A stretch of DNA of 64,000 bases from Piezodorus guildinii. Taxonomy: Eukaryota; Arthropoda; Insecta; Hemiptera; Pentatomidae. Below the pieces are notes generated by a model. The model did no database searches, was not told the origin of the DNA, and saw only the letters and a list, made by a program, of their open reading frames with translations. The stretch covers positions 59,390,217 through 59,454,216 of the forward strand of contig CM041298.1 in the NCBI GenBank assembly GCA_023052935.1, given 5' to 3'. A program made the translations under genes and the position numbers. This document shows positions 32,622 to 43,979 of this stretch, in pieces. Positions within the stretch are counted from its first letter, which is position 1; each line of letters starts with the position of its first letter.

Positions 32622-33334
32622 TATATTTCATGTTAACTATTTAAAATACATTTTTAAGGTTTAATTTTGTTTCATTGGTAATTTAATTGATTTTACAGTG
32701 TTTTAAGTGTGTACACATCTGTTTTTATGAAATATCATTAAATATGAAACAATTTAAGACAATGTTAGTTTATAGATTCATAAATACTTACCGTTTATGT
32801 TAACAGCTTAATTGAAATTCGGCACGAAATATTGTTTCCAAAATAATGCATATTAAATATAAATTGTATATAAAGCTAATGAAATAATTTAAATTGCACA
32901 ATACTGTACGACGGAGGCAACATTTTAACTATTACAACCTTCATCTTTCACAATAACATATGTTCATAAAGTTTATAAGCTTACAACTTTATATTAACTT
33001 GTACGATTTATTTTATTACACATTAACTTTGATAAAACTTTGCGCTCTCTAACTGTATAGTATACGTATATGTTATTTCTCATATTTCAGGATTAATTTT
33101 TTGATGACATGGTTACAAAAAATAGATTTTTCCCGATTGAATAAAAGCTAAATTGCAATGAATTTTACTTATAAACCATCAGGAAAGAATTACGAGTTCG
33201 CGTAAACCAAAATCGTGTTATCATTTTATACATATAGAAATGTAATCACATTTTTTAAATTTAGTTTTCTTTTATCCTTTCGTGCAACTTTTACAGATAA
33301 AGAAAAAAAAATTCTTTCAGAACTATGTTGCTAA
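32622..33334. other. Unassigned AT-rich DNA
   Basis: A stretch at 33125-33265 (GCTAAATTGCAATGAATTTTAC .. AATCGTGTTATCATTTTAT) recurs in diverged form at 40365-40510, so an old dispersed repeat is present. No coding evidence. Confidence 0.4.
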
Positions 33335-33336
33335 AA

Positions 33337-33735
33337 AAAAAATGGTGCGGACAACACACGAATCTCACTTGCCTCGGTTGTTGAAATCAATTTAAGAACT
33401 TTTAAATAATGGTGGAGTTAAAAAAAAAAGTTTAAAGAATTTCATTTAGTCTTAGAAACTGTTGTTATTTTATTTGTTCATGTTATTAGTTTAATTCTAT
33501 TGTTTTCAATTATTTTACTCTAAGATTCTAGTCCTAAGTCCTCTTTTAATTCCCTGCTATATTATTCTAAAGAGACTTGTCCCAGAATATATATGTTTAA
33601 CATATGTTTTAGATATCATAATTTAAAAGTATAACATTGTTATGCACAACGATCAACTAAGTTTATGCCTTATACGTCACTTTACATTCAATTCCAAAAC
33701 TTTCTAAAAAAGATAACATTTTCCAATAAGGTGTT
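33337..33735 (+). repeat. Family T head half, split by a LINE-type 3' end
   Basis: The head (ATGGTGCGGACAACACACGA, CACTTGCCTCGG) starts at 33341. At about 33470-33600 it is interrupted by a T-rich segment ending in AGAGACTTGTCCCAGAATA, the hairpin-type 3' end also seen at 13664 and 42268. T sequence resumes at about 33615 (GCACAACGATCAACTAAG) to about 33735. The tail half is missing. Confidence 0.55.
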
Positions 33736-34584
33736 TTGAAAATTAAACAACGATTTCCCCGAGCAGAATAAATTATGATTTTAGTCAAAAACCCTAATTA
33801 GGACCATTCACGTAATTACTTTTATGTTTTCAATTTATATAACGTTTTAATTAACGCAGCGGGAGGAAAGGGATCTTTTAATCAACGGAAGACATAGTGA
33901 GTGGACTGTTAAACTGTTTCAAAAGCGTTTGAAGATTTCAATTTAGAATAATGTCGGCGAACTTAAAAGAACTCAGATAAATGGAAGCGATGTAAAGAGA
34001 TAGTTGAATGTAATTTGTAATTGTTTCGTCTTTATAATGAGGAGGAAAATATAACACAGAAATTGATTGTATAAGTAATAAAGAAGAGGAAAAATCTTTG
34101 TTAAAGAGGTTTTCTCAAAAATTTAGAAAACAATATTACTTATTGTATACACTCTGAGGAATGATGATTAGGAGTGACATTACTCCTATCACCTCATGTT
34201 ATTGATGAAAAATAAATAAATATTTTAGATGAATAGAAATATTTCTGTGAATATAAATAGAGGAATTCTAAAAAACCTTCAAGGCTTTATGTTGCCTGAA
34301 ATAGAGTTTTTATGTAGTTCGTAAATATTCGTTTTAATCTGTCTTCGACTAGCCACCAAATATCAGACAACTATAGTAAAAGTAAGTTAAAATGAGTAAG
34401 GATTACCGGAGTTTTCTACATGTAATACAAAATAAACAATACATCATTTCCTTATTTGTAAAATCGTATTGGTTCTCATAATTGCTAAGTAACTTAAGAT
34501 TTTAATAAATGAAATCGGTTGTTCAAAAATCCGTTTCATATTAAATAAAGTATGTCATTCTACCCTACAATATTGTTTAATAAT

Positions 34585-35080
34585 ATTCTAATAGTTCTGG
34601 TTGAACAGATCCGCTATCTATTACTTCTGCTTGACAAGCGTTAAAAATGGAATCCGCAAACTACACTGAAACAAGAAACTGGTTGCCGCTTTCAGTTACT
34701 TCAACAATTACTAGACAGGCGCTTTAACCTTCAGCTTAACCACAAAACGCTCATCTGCATGACTATCATAACGCTTATCTGGATGTATATAGTTGAGCTT
34801 TAAGACTTCACTAAACCATCAAATTATTTTCGAATCCTATCCTTAAATTCATCTATAAAGACTTAAATATTCATACATTCCTAATTTGTCCCAAACCAGG
34901 TATCACTCCTTTCATAAAAAATGTCATTCCCACTTTAATCCACCTGTTTCAATCCTTGCTTTCTCTTCTATTCCTGATAATCATCGTCAGGCGTGGAGGC
35001 GTCTAAAAAGAAGAAGGCCTCGAGACCTTCTTGTTTAGATTAGCTACTGGAGTGCTGCCCCTGGGCCGTTTCTATACAAG
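34585..35080 (+). mobile_element. Family J LINE relic
   Basis: Nucleotide-level match to J in order: GTTGAACAGATCCGCTATCT, CTTGACAAGCG, AAACCATCAAATTATTTTCG, AAAGACTTAAATATTCATAC, and the C-terminal CGTCTAAAAAGAAGAAGGCC block followed by a TTTAGATTAG stop region. Many stops and indels. The LxLLDKR and TKPSN regions are still recognisable. Confidence 0.65.
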
Positions 35081-35284
35081 ATTTTTTATCAAATATTTTA
35101 TCCTTTAGCAGATTTACTTTTTGCTTCATCAAATAGAATAGTAAATCTCAGGAAATAAAATTTAAAAAAAAAACTTTAAAAAGAAGAATTATATAGATCT
35201 TTAATAAGGTCTTCGAAAAATAACACTTTTTATTTCTCAGTTTACTTATCCCTGTTGATGATAACCGTCACCTAGGATTCATTG

Positions 35285-35660
35285 AACGAACACCCTCCAA
35301 ACTACGGCTCTAATCTTCCAATACAAAACCGCTGAATTTATGACCTGTTTGGACGTACGGATCTAAGCTTTTGAGATCCTCTAAACGATCTAATTCCTCC
35401 CTCGTCCAATCTTTACATTCTAAAATCCGTAAACTCCTCAAAGCTTCTTACTTTGTCAAAAATAAACAGATCCATAAAGACCTTGATGTTGCTGATCTTA
35501 ACTTCATAAACTCCATTCCAACTCTAACCCTCTAGTTTCAATCTTTGCTTCGTCTTCGATTGCTACTTATCCTCGGAGGTGCCTAAAAAGAAGATGCTCT
35601 CAAGACTTACTGGTTTACAAAAGTTACTTTAGTACTACCAATAGGTACTAATAGCAAATA
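35285..35660 (+). mobile_element. Family J LINE relic
   Basis: Keeps the block from GACCTGTTTGGACGTACGGA (TYG region) through CGTCCAATCTTTACATTC, AAAGACCTTGATGTTGCTGA and CCTAAAAAGAAGATGCTCTC to the ACTACCAATAGG 3' untranslated start. More diverged than the copy before it, so it is an independent older insertion. Confidence 0.55.
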
Positions 35661-35859
35661 CATGAAATTGAAGAATATAGTAGTGCTCCAAGAATCGACC
35701 TATAGCCCGTGGTACAGCAGGGTCTTTGCTGGTAACGTCCTACCGCAAAGTTACTGAATGTTAAATAACTATAAAATCGCGTATATTCTATATCAATATT
35801 TTAATATTTAATTTATGTTATTTATGTATATCTTGGACAAAAGTGAACATAAAAATAGC

Positions 35860-35990
35860 AACACTGTTATGCTTATTGTTGTGTTTATATTTTGTTGTTT
35901 TTTATTAGGTAGATTTATTATTTGCACTGTGCCAGCCAGGTCCATTTGTATAGGGATTGCCCTTAAGACAAATCAATAAATTATTATTAT
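35860..35990 (+). repeat. Retroelement 3' end with ATT-repeat tail
   Basis: A GCCAGCCAGGTCCATTTGTA, TAGGGATTGCCCTTAAGAC block followed by AAATCAATAAATTATTATTATTAT at 35965-35990. Short trinucleotide tails of this type end several LINE clades. No coding part remains. Confidence 0.45.
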
Positions 35991-36014
35991 TATGCTATCA
36001 ATTTATCAGTTTCT

Positions 36015-36535
36015 CCGAAAAATGCTATCAGTTTCTCTAGAAGTCTGTATGGCTAATTTACAAGACAGTACTGAAACCTATCTGGACCTATGAACTTGAA
36101 CTGTGGGGGACAGCCCAATTTACTATCATCGAACGCATTCAGTCCTTTTAATCAAAAGTCCTCCGAACAATAGTTAGTGCTCCTTGTGAACCTTATCCAT
36201 CACTCCATTCCGCTAGCTCAATCCCTATCCAGCTCCACATATCCTTACAATCCCTCTAGAAGGTTGAAACGGCAGTGGCCCCGAGAAATATTGTAAATAT
36301 GTATACTGGAGTTCTAGCAATGGCTAGATTCTTCACTTAATGTGATGTATGTATATAGGTATGAGTGATTCCTAGATTTCTAGACTATGTATACAGTTTA
36401 TTAATTTCTTATTGTATTTATATTTTATTGTTTGAATATTGTATAAATGTGGTATGAACGTTGTATTCCATCCTTATTATTAACGTCCAAATTAAGACTG
36501 ATTGTAATATTACTCAATAAAAGTTGTTAAAAAAA
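36015..36535 (+). mobile_element. Jockey-like LINE relic, diverged from J
   Basis: Shows the J order with many differences: GAAACCTATCTGGACCTATG (IWTY region), ACTTGAACTGTGGGGGACAG, CGAACGCATTCAGTCC, ACCTTATCCATCACTCC, GAAACGGCAGTGGCCCCGAG, then a 3' untranslated part with AATAAAAGTTG and an A-run at 36528-36535. Probably a related subfamily. Confidence 0.55.
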
Positions 36536-36593
36536 CCTGTTTCATGTCATTTTTCTATTAGCATATTAACTTGTATTTATGTAATAAGTTGTC

Positions 36594-36601
36594 AATTTCA
36601 A

Positions 36602-36607
<6 letters not shown>
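36594..36607. repeat. Left 14 bp target-site duplication
   Basis: AATTTCAATGAATA here matches 37639-37652 exactly, flanking the LINE between them. Confidence 0.85.

Positions 36608-36656
<49 letters not shown>
36605..36656. repeat. AT dinucleotide repeat
   Basis: About 25 AT units directly at the 3' end of the minus-strand LINE, so it probably grew from the element's own terminal repeat. Confidence 0.9.
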
Positions 36657-36660
<4 letters not shown>

Positions 36661-36865
36661 TATTAAAGATATACATCGTTTTACAAATTTGGTTATACAT
36701 TTCCAACTTTACCACACACACATTAATGTTGAATATCTCATCTTACTACAATAGTTATTCAAAGATAAATAATATACAAAAACAATAGCCAATTTTTTTA
36801 AAAATTAAAAAACAATAAATAAAATCATTATAAACAAAAATAATAATAAGCGAAATTATATCACA

Positions 36866-37637
36866 TCACTTGATTGGTGTGAGGTCATCACTATTCAAGG
36901 GGTCTAGAGTTCTGCACACTGACACTAAAAAGATGTAAATTGTATTTAGTTTTTGTAGGCAGTTGATTTGGAGTATATTTTCAATGTTCTGTTGATCACT
37001 ATAATCGGATAATAAGGGTCTTAAATATTTTTCTTTGTCTTCAATAAGTTTTTCAAATTGGAGAAGAATATGGAATAGGCTATTTGTGATAAATTGGTTA
37101 CAAAAAAAGGCAGTTTTCTTGTGATTTAAAGCTGAAAGTTTTCTGTTTTGCATAAAGGTTGATTAATTTAGGGTTTGAAATCCTCAACTGGCTCACCAAT
37201 CTTATTTTATTTAGGCTGGTTCTATATGTCAAATAGGTCTCTGGGCTATTAATATTAAAACTGGAAAAAACTCTATACATGGGGTTGTAACTGGAGATCA
37301 CGGATCGATGAATATCTGTAGAGATGGTATGATTTTTCAACTTTTCCAGTATTCCAACTTCATGCTTCAACAATCCAGCTGGGTTTATATTGTCAAATTC
37401 CTCCCTACAACCATAATGAGCAGCCATTTCTCTCACTTGTGTGATCCAATTAAAGTTTGTATGAGGATTCTTTATATCTAGTGAGATTAGTCTATTTAAG
37501 CAAAGTCGTGGCAACCTCTCTTCAGGCATAAGAGACAATTTGGACCAGTAGTTTATGACCTTCTTCAAAAATTTGATGCTCAAGGAGTTTCGCCCAGTTT
37601 TGAGACGTACTATGTAGTTAACTACATAGTACGTCTC
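36866..37637 (-). pseudogene. LINE polyprotein C-terminal region, frameshifted
   Basis: A first minus-strand frame of 182 codons carries RLPRLCLNRLISLD, NFNWITQVREMAAHYG and KIRLVSQLRISNPKLINLYA. Near 37120 the frame shifts to one with ALNHKKTAFFCNQ, SLFHILLQFEKL and KYLRPLL. The layout, a basic region, then NH..C..C, then xxFHxxxxCxxxxxxRxxYL, matches the C-terminal zinc-binding end of other LINEs here (CNLNVPEDTYHFLAICP at 62216). The conserved second Cys pair is eroded. Non-functional. Confidence 0.65.
37602..37637. repeat. Perfect 36 bp palindrome at a LINE 5' junction
   Basis: GAGACGTACTATGTAGTT (37602-37619) is followed with no spacer by its exact reverse complement (37620-37637). It touches the right TSD with one base between. 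Confidence 0.95.
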
Positions 37638-37652
37638 GAATTTCAATGAATA

Positions 37653-38238
37653 AATAAATATAAATTTAAAAATGAAAAATTAATAAAGCACTCCTGCAGT
37701 TACATCTCAGTTTAAAAATTTGTGAAATTGTTCATTAATACTTAACTAATTAAACGAAATTATAACAGAGAGAAAACTTCAATTCAGACGTACTCGTAGA
37801 ATTGAATGCATCCCCTAAGCAAAGGATGGGGGGTGCTTTGCAAATGGCAAGATCGGGGAAGCATAAAACGATGAGTGGGCCGGTTTGCCCGGCTCATTAT
37901 TTCCGTAGTTTGGAGCGTGATGCTTGCTATTCCTGCATATCCAATGCTTTGTCAAGCCCTTTTTAAAGTTATCTCCTTAAAGCATAACGATCAGGTAAAG
38001 ATTTTTAATAATTCTTTTTCCATCCCTTCCTTTTATTACGTTTTTTCTGAAAGCCTATTTTGGCTGAAAGTTGTCTTTTGCTTTGAATCTGTAACCATCG
38101 ACCCTTTGAGGCCTTATTAATTATATATAAACATCAATAGATCAATAGAAATAAATCAAGAAGAATTAAACATTTTATCGTCTCTATTCTCATAATGGAC
38201 AACAATAAAACAAAAAAATTCTCTGTCTTGCCCTCTCA
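37653..38238. other. Unassigned DNA
   Basis: A less AT-rich patch at 37800-37930 (AAGGATGGGGGGTGCTTTG, GGGCCGGTTTGCCCGGCTC) and an 81-codon plus-strand frame (37875-38120) without recognisable motifs are present. Function unknown. Confidence 0.4.
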
Positions 38239-38415
38239 ATGAAAGTTAAAAAAAGTTGGAAACTTGAAATTGAAGAAGATCTTTTGGAAATAGGCTTTAC
38301 AAATAAAGTTCTGCAAGATAAAGCTGCATTTAAAAAATTAATTGCTAAGCATCGGTTTACAGCTCGGCCGAGTGTTAAACCTAAGAAAACATGGACAGAT
38401 GAACGTAGAAGATGA
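38239..38415 (+). pseudogene. 58-codon frame, possible LINE C-terminal fragment
   Basis: Starting at ATG 38239 the frame reads KKSWKLEIEEDLLEIGFTNK, LQDKAAFKKLIAKHRF and ends KKTWTDERRR. The pattern of a Trp, a Glu-rich helix and a terminal K-K-T-W-(T/S)-(D/E)-E-R-(R/K) resembles the C-terminal tail of some RTE-like elements, where it continues as AHSxRMKxYW; here a stop follows. I am not certain of the family. It has an upstream stop and no recognised neighbours. Confidence 0.35.
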
Positions 38416-39500
38416 TGAGATTTTAGGAGAAGAAGAATATGAGCACATCAGCGAAATAAGTTTAATTGCTCTTCATAACGATTTTTTTTAATTCCTTTTT
38501 AATTGTGAATGAGGTTGTGTTGTTAAATGAGATTGTGCAGAGAATGATTATTTATTAAGATAATTTTGGGTATCAATAAAAGACCCACATCAATTAATAT
38601 ATTCTCGGACCTTGATGTAATATCTGCAAAAAATTATACATGGTCTCAATTATGAAGAAGCTTTATTTTAAACGGGATGAGCTAGTCAGAAAAATTGACC
38701 CCGTTTTTCTACAAGACTGAAAGATTACAGCTTAGTTGTGCCAAGACCAAAACATACCTGGGCAATATACCAGACTTGTTTTTCTATTGCTACTGTTCAT
38801 AACAATGTTTCTCCCAATTTTCAATTTTCTCACACAAATCCTCCAAAGTATTCAAATTATTACTAAAATGTTAAAATATGGGCGAGATCTCTCAGTAGAG
38901 AAAAAATTGCTGAATTATTGAATTCAAATTACTTATCGCTATAGACCTGTCCTTAATGCCAACCTGCTTCACTCATTCTGATATTTTTCCTGTATACAAG
39001 TATATGTATTCTTTATTGACTTTTGATTTTGTCAATTACTGTTTCTTACTGTGTACTATGTTATGTTTCTTTATAATAACTTATTATGTAATTTAATCTT
39101 GTATTTATTTGCGTTAATTTTATATCTTGTGCTATGTTTTTGACCGGCTGCTTTTCTAAGGCAGCGGTAGCTTCAAAAACTAGCTTATTTGATATATTTA
39201 ATATTTATTTAATAGTATAGACTAGTATTTAATGATACCATTGGATTTCCTTTCAAAGGTATCGTGTTTAGAAATCAAATAGGTGGGATGCAGGGTAAGA
39301 TTAAAGTAAACAAGATTCAATTAATACATTATTATAATTATTAACTTAGACATATAATACCTTGCTTAGAACTTTGATTGAGAATACTGAGGGATATTTT
39401 CACTACTACCTATGCCATACAATATTACAAAACAAGAGAGATACCTTTAAAACACTTAGTAGGCTGACGAAGATGGAATCTTAGGCGCTCGTTCTAGTCT
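38416..39500. other. AT-rich DNA with UTR-like repeats
   Basis: 39000-39130 contains a TATGTATTCTTTATTGACTTT, ATTACTGTTTCTTACTGTGT, TTAATTTTATATCTTG block that recurs twice, in tandem, at 39905-40165. No genes are seen. Confidence 0.4.
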
Positions 39501-39734
39501 TCATCTTCCAGCTGCTCTACGACCCCAGGCGGACATCGGATCCTCTTGAGGATGGACCTCGGCTGTTCCCTTCTCGTGGATGGAATAAGACTGCCCTTCC
39601 GAATCTTCTCTCTCATCCTCGTCACCTCGGGTGGGCTGACATGGGAAGTACCCCGCTTGGCGGTACAACCTTTGAGATCTTATTTTTATCTTTTGGCCAT
39701 CCTTAATATTCTTGTTGGCGGCCGCTGAGGGAAA
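39501..39734 (-). other. Stop-to-stop open frame of unknown identity
   Basis: 77 sense codons are open on the minus strand without an ATG start: AAANKNIKDGQK, RLYRQAGYFPCQ, RGDEDEREDSEGQ, GTAEVHPQEDPMSAWGRRAA, stop at 39501-39503. The composition is charged and not AT-driven. TTTCCCTCAG sits at the upstream edge (39726-39735 read in reverse), which resembles a splice acceptor, so it could be a last exon or a relic of one. No family recognised. Confidence 0.3.
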
Positions 39735-39898
39735 CTACCAGGGGTCTCTGGTATCCCAGACCAATGGGGAAACAGGAGGGTAAACACCTTTTGATGTTTT
39801 GCCGACAAAGGCTTATTAATATTTACCTTATTAATATATTAATTATTTAATAATAAATTTAGAGCCCTCAGCATCCTCAATACATTACACTTGTATAC

Positions 39899-40165
39899 AT
39901 GAAATTGTATTCTTTATTGCTTTTGATTTACTCTATTACTGTGTACTGTTTTATTGTTTCTTATAATTGTTTTTTTTTTGTATTAATTAGGTATTATATA
40001 ATTCAGTTTTTTACTGCATGCCTTAATTTTATAGCTTGTATATATGTATATGTATTCCTTATAGTTTTTTGGCTTAATCAATTACTGCTTCATACTGTGT
40101 ACTGTTTCTGTATAATTGTATTTTTATATTTCTTAAGTATTATATTGTTTCTAACAGTGTAGTGT
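39899..40165 (+). repeat. Tandem AT-rich UTR-like repeat, two units
   Basis: Two units of about 135 bp each carry TTGTATTCTTTATTG / TATGTATTCCTTATAG, then ATTACTG..TACTGTGTACTGTTT, then a TATT..TAATT tail. A third unit is at 39000-39130. Possibly the 3' untranslated region of one element family. Confidence 0.5.
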
Positions 40166-40886
40166 GTTAGTGTTTTTATTGTACTTTTATTGAATTGCCG
40201 CAGGTGAACTCCTTTCCTACACTCGGGCTCGCCTTAGTTGGATAGGGACTTCTACTTGCTCTGTAAAATGTCTGTATTTTGATTTAAATGAAGAGTAAGA
40301 TTTTTATTTCTCAAGATTTTACAAGCAGACTTGATTACAGAAAATATAATTTTTCATTCAAAGAAAAACTCAATTGCAATGTATTTTACTTTTGAACCTT
40401 CAGGAAATAATGCGTAAATTATAGTGAAAAACTTTTCAAAATCCGTCTAGTGGCTTCGAAGAAGAGACTAAGAATCGTGTTATCATTTTATTTATAGAGA
40501 GAAAATATGTTTTGTACTTTTTAAATTGATTTTACTATTTAAATAGTATTTTTTTTTGTTTGCCCGTAAACTTCAGAACATCCTATATAAAATGTGGTTA
40601 TATCGTTAATTATTGACAAAGGTAATGAGGAAGATCATTGTACAGTAACTACGGTATTAAACATATATTAGCCGGTTTGCACGCGAACTCTGCATTTGGG
40701 CTTAGCCTTAATCGCTACCGCTGAGTCTACCCTTTTATAAATATTTACAACTGCCATTTAAGTGGTTCTCATAACCGAAAGCGTTTTAAATCTTAGCATT
40801 TAAACGGTCATATCTATAAAATTTATAATCATTTTACCTCCCTGACTTTGACATGGCTGCTAGATCTTAAATCCATTAAGGAAGAC
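40166..40886. other. Unassigned AT-rich DNA
   Basis: Contains a diverged copy (40365-40510) of the repeat at 33125-33265. No genes are seen. Confidence 0.4.
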
Positions 40887-41274
40887 AATTGAGACGTTGA
40901 TTTCCAAAAGGTACTAAAGGACATTTTTCACAAAATTGATTTTTTTACATATTTGTATTCTCATAATTTAGTTTTATCAAAATCTTTTATTTGATTTTAT
41001 CTAATGTACACCTAAGTCCTTTATAAATGCTATTTAGAAATATAATTATTTTCTAAGGAACTAATTACACATTTAATTTCGTTCTAAATCATACCAAAAC
41101 ATCTCATTTCATAACTTTAATATGATGTTATTAATATACTAAAAAAAAATTCTGGATTTTATGCGAAAACAATCAAATTAGGTGATTTAATAATATAATA
41201 ATTAGTGATTTTCGCGTCTCCTGTAAAATTTCCTAGAATGGATATAGTACCTTTTGGAAATCAACGTCTCAATT
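40887..41274. mobile_element. 388 bp MITE with 29 bp perfect inverted repeats
   Basis: AATTGAGACGTTGATTTCC, AAAAGGTACT at 40887-40915 is the exact reverse complement of 41246-41274. The interior is AT-rich and non-coding. Unlike the fold-backs, only the ends are inverted, so it is a classic MITE. A TSD could not be set: the immediate flanks do not match. Confidence 0.8.
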
Positions 41275-41450
41275 TTAGCTCTCAGAAACTCTATAAATAA
41301 TCTAATTATTTACGTCAAAAAAAGACTAGAAGAAATGGCAAAGCGCAGTAAAAGACGAAATAGAAAATGAAACATTTGGTGTAATATTGACAAACGTGAC
41401 ATGGAAACCTTGATCTAAAGATTTGGCATTATTAAAAAATAACACACACA
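41275..41450. other. Unassigned DNA
   Basis: Short AT-rich spacer without recognisable features. Confidence 0.4.
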
Positions 41451-41451
41451 A

Positions 41452-41985
41452 ACACATATACGGCTTTCACTTTACTCAATTGATATAATTAATTCAAGAA
41501 CTATGAAATAAAATTGTAAATAGTTTTTAGAACTATATTCAGTTTTCTTTGGAAACTTTTGTTCTAAACAAAATAGCAATATAAAATTGTTATACGCAAT
41601 AACTAATTAATCTTATGCCTTATTCGTCAATTCGCGTTACCTTTCACAAGTTTATATATAAGATAAAAAAAAACTCATTTTTTTATTTTTTAAAACAAAT
41701 TTTACTTCTATATTAATATTCTTATGCATGAAAAAAATGTATGTAAACAATTTTTGCTCATATTTCCATTATTTGTTAACCAAATTCGTGCAACATGTAA
41801 ATTTAACCATTGTATATCAATGCTAATAAGATGACATGGTTAATTTTTTCGAAAAATTAAAAGGATAGAAATTTAAGCCCTGTCAGACTATATAATTCAG
41901 AATGAAACCTATATATATTAAATTCTATCTGGATATAGCGAGTTTAATTAAAATGTCGATAGCTGTTTTTTTATGTTTTAATTCA
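41452..41985 (+). repeat. Family T element, tail truncated
   Basis: Begins with CATATACGGCTTTCACTTTAC (diverged head) and passes through CTTATGCCTTATTCGTCAAT, AATTCGTGCAACATGTAAAT, ATTCAGAATGAAACC and ATATAGCGAGTTTAATTAAA before ending at about 41985. The CA repeat and the tail are lost. Confidence 0.6.
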
Positions 41986-42690
41986 TTTTCTTCAATTCAA
42001 ATCCCGTCTATTCAATTTCCAAAAAATCCTGACTGATCCAGTTTCCATGAAAATATGTAAATAGAAAAAAGTTATGGAAGTGTTTTGTAATTGTTCATTG
42101 TTTTTTTTTTTTAATCAAAAACAATCTTTAGTTTTGAGGCTATTTACTGTTTTATTTTTTGATTTATCTTATTTTTTATTTACTTATTATTTTTCACCGT
42201 TGTTTTTAATTTTACTATTCTTACTCTAAGGCAATAAATTCCAAATTTATTGTATTTTATATTATTCTAAAGGGACTTTTCCCAGAATAAATAAATAAAT
42301 AATTATTATTTATGATAAATAAATTAACATGAAGTTCTATATTTGTAACTGACCAGTCAGTAATAGGAATCAGCTGCCAATTATTTGAATAATGATGTCC
42401 TTATAAGTTCAGGTTTTAATCAATTAATAGGCCTGCTATTGAACATAATTATTGCTAATATCAATTCGAAACTGTAATGGATACATTATTGTAATTAATA
42501 CATGTATATATGTTTATTACATAATTATTGCTATTTCATGGCTATTATACCTCAGAAAGATATTGATTCGACCGGTTTCATAAACAAATACATTTAATAG
42601 AATTAAAAATAATTTAATACAGCAGTAGGTCCCATTTTACATATTTTAACAATTACGAAGAGCCGTGTGTAATATGGCCAAGCAATAGAA
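41986..42690. other. LINE-type 3' end and unassigned DNA
   Basis: 42105-42300 is T-rich and ends in AAAGGGACTTTTCCCAGAATAAATAAATAA, the third instance of the hairpin-type retroelement 3' end (others at 13664 and 33568). The rest is AT-rich and unassigned. Confidence 0.45.
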
Positions 42691-42692
42691 GT

Positions 42693-43979
42693 GTCTAAAA
42701 GCCGATCTTTTTGTCGCTTTCACAAGCGGTACCTAGCCTAGCGCTTTTTTTGCTAAATATGTGCTCTGTACTAGGTACATTTTAAATTATACTAGCGATA
42801 ACTTATGTGCAAAATCTGGGTTCCTTTTATTTGCGTTATTTTTTTCATTTAGGAAATCCCCTTTTAGAAAGCCAAACACAGATAAGGTTGATCTTCTGAA
42901 ACGGTGACATTAAGTGCTTTTTAGTGTACACGACAAAACACATATTATTATTTTAACTTCCCTATTATTAATAGTGATCAGTGAAAAATACTAAAAAAAA
43001 AATTATTCCAAGGGTTTGCTTCGGATGTTTTCTAGTCAATTGCTACTTTCCTATTTCAAATATTTCCTTTATGACATCCAGTCCTACAGTATCTTTTAAT
43101 AATATTCGGCTTGTTCCAGTTGGACAGATCCGCTACCTAGGACTTCTACTTGACAAACGTTTAACATGAAATCCGCTCACTAGACTGAAACGACAAGAAA
43201 CTGCTCGCCGCTTTCGGTCGCTTTAACACTTACTAGACAAACGCTCTAACCTTCCACTCAAATACAAAAGGCTCATTTACATGATCATCATAAGAACAAT
43301 TTAGACGTACGGAGTTGAACTTTAGGACTCGACTAAACCATCAAATTCTTCCTGTCTTTAAGATTATAATCGAAAAATCCTCAACGCCCTTTTTTTGTCA
43401 CGGAAAAGCACATCTATAAAGACCTTGATATTCAGTATCTAGCTGATACCCGAACCCGGTATCAATCCTTCCATGAAAAACTCTACTCCCACTCTAAATC
43501 CCTAGTTTCCATTCTAGCTTCCTTACCCATTCCTGACAATCCTCCGAGGAGTATGAAAATAATATGGCCTCGAGAACTTCTAGTTTAGAATATTTTTAGA
43601 GTGCTGCCGCTGAGTTGCTTCTCTACATGTCTTGTTCATGTCTATTTTCTTATTACTAGATGTGCTGTACAATACAGTTGAGAATATTAATAAATAATTT
43701 TTAAAAAAAGTATTCTATTCGTTACGCATTAAAATTAAATTTCAGTTAACATTAAATGACTTGTAAAAACAGTTTTTTAATATCACAGTTTTAAAAAGGC
43801 AAGCTTATCCGAGTGTGGCTTCCAACACGGCGATCTGCTTATTGATAAAAGAGCGCGAGAACAGATTTAGCGTAAAAGTAGCTTGTGTGATTAAAAGGGC
43901 GTAATAAAAAAAAGGTAACAAGAACGTGAAGTTACAAAAAAGGCGCTCGTTCGAGCGACAAAAAAATCAGCTTTTAGAC
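42693..43979. mobile_element. Inverted-repeat DNA element carrying a J insertion
   Basis: GTCTAAAAGCCGATCTTTTT, GTCGCT at 42693-42718 pairs with AGCGACAAAAAAATCAGC, TTTTAGAC at 43954-43979 in 24 of 26 positions. The left interior (CGGTACCTAGCCTAGCGC, TACTAGGTACA) and the right interior (AAAAGAGCGCGAGAACAG, GGCGCTCGTTCGAGCGA) are non-coding and short once the J copy at 43005-43712 is removed, leaving about 0.58 kb. Confidence 0.55.
43005..43712 (+). mobile_element. Family J LINE, 5'-truncated, decayed
   Basis: Shows, in order, SPTVSFNNIRLVPVGQIRYL, LGLLLDKRLT then a stop, and at nucleotide level the ETARRFR, YKRLIYM, TYGVEL, TKPSNSS, IYKDLD and CGAGAACTTC (RPREL) regions. The 3' end TTGAGAATATTAATAAATAATT then A-run matches other J copies. 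Confidence 0.75.

Larger units (their letters stand above)
36608..37638 (-). mobile_element. LINE, 5'-truncated, 14 bp TSD, palindromic 5' junction
   Basis: The TSD pair (36594-36607 and 37639-37652) fixes both ends. The 3' end is an AT repeat. The coding part (36866-37646 region) is related in layout to the elements at 58250 and 61630. The first 36 bases at the 5' end (37602-37637) form a perfect palindrome, which is not expected in a normal truncation. Confidence 0.85.
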
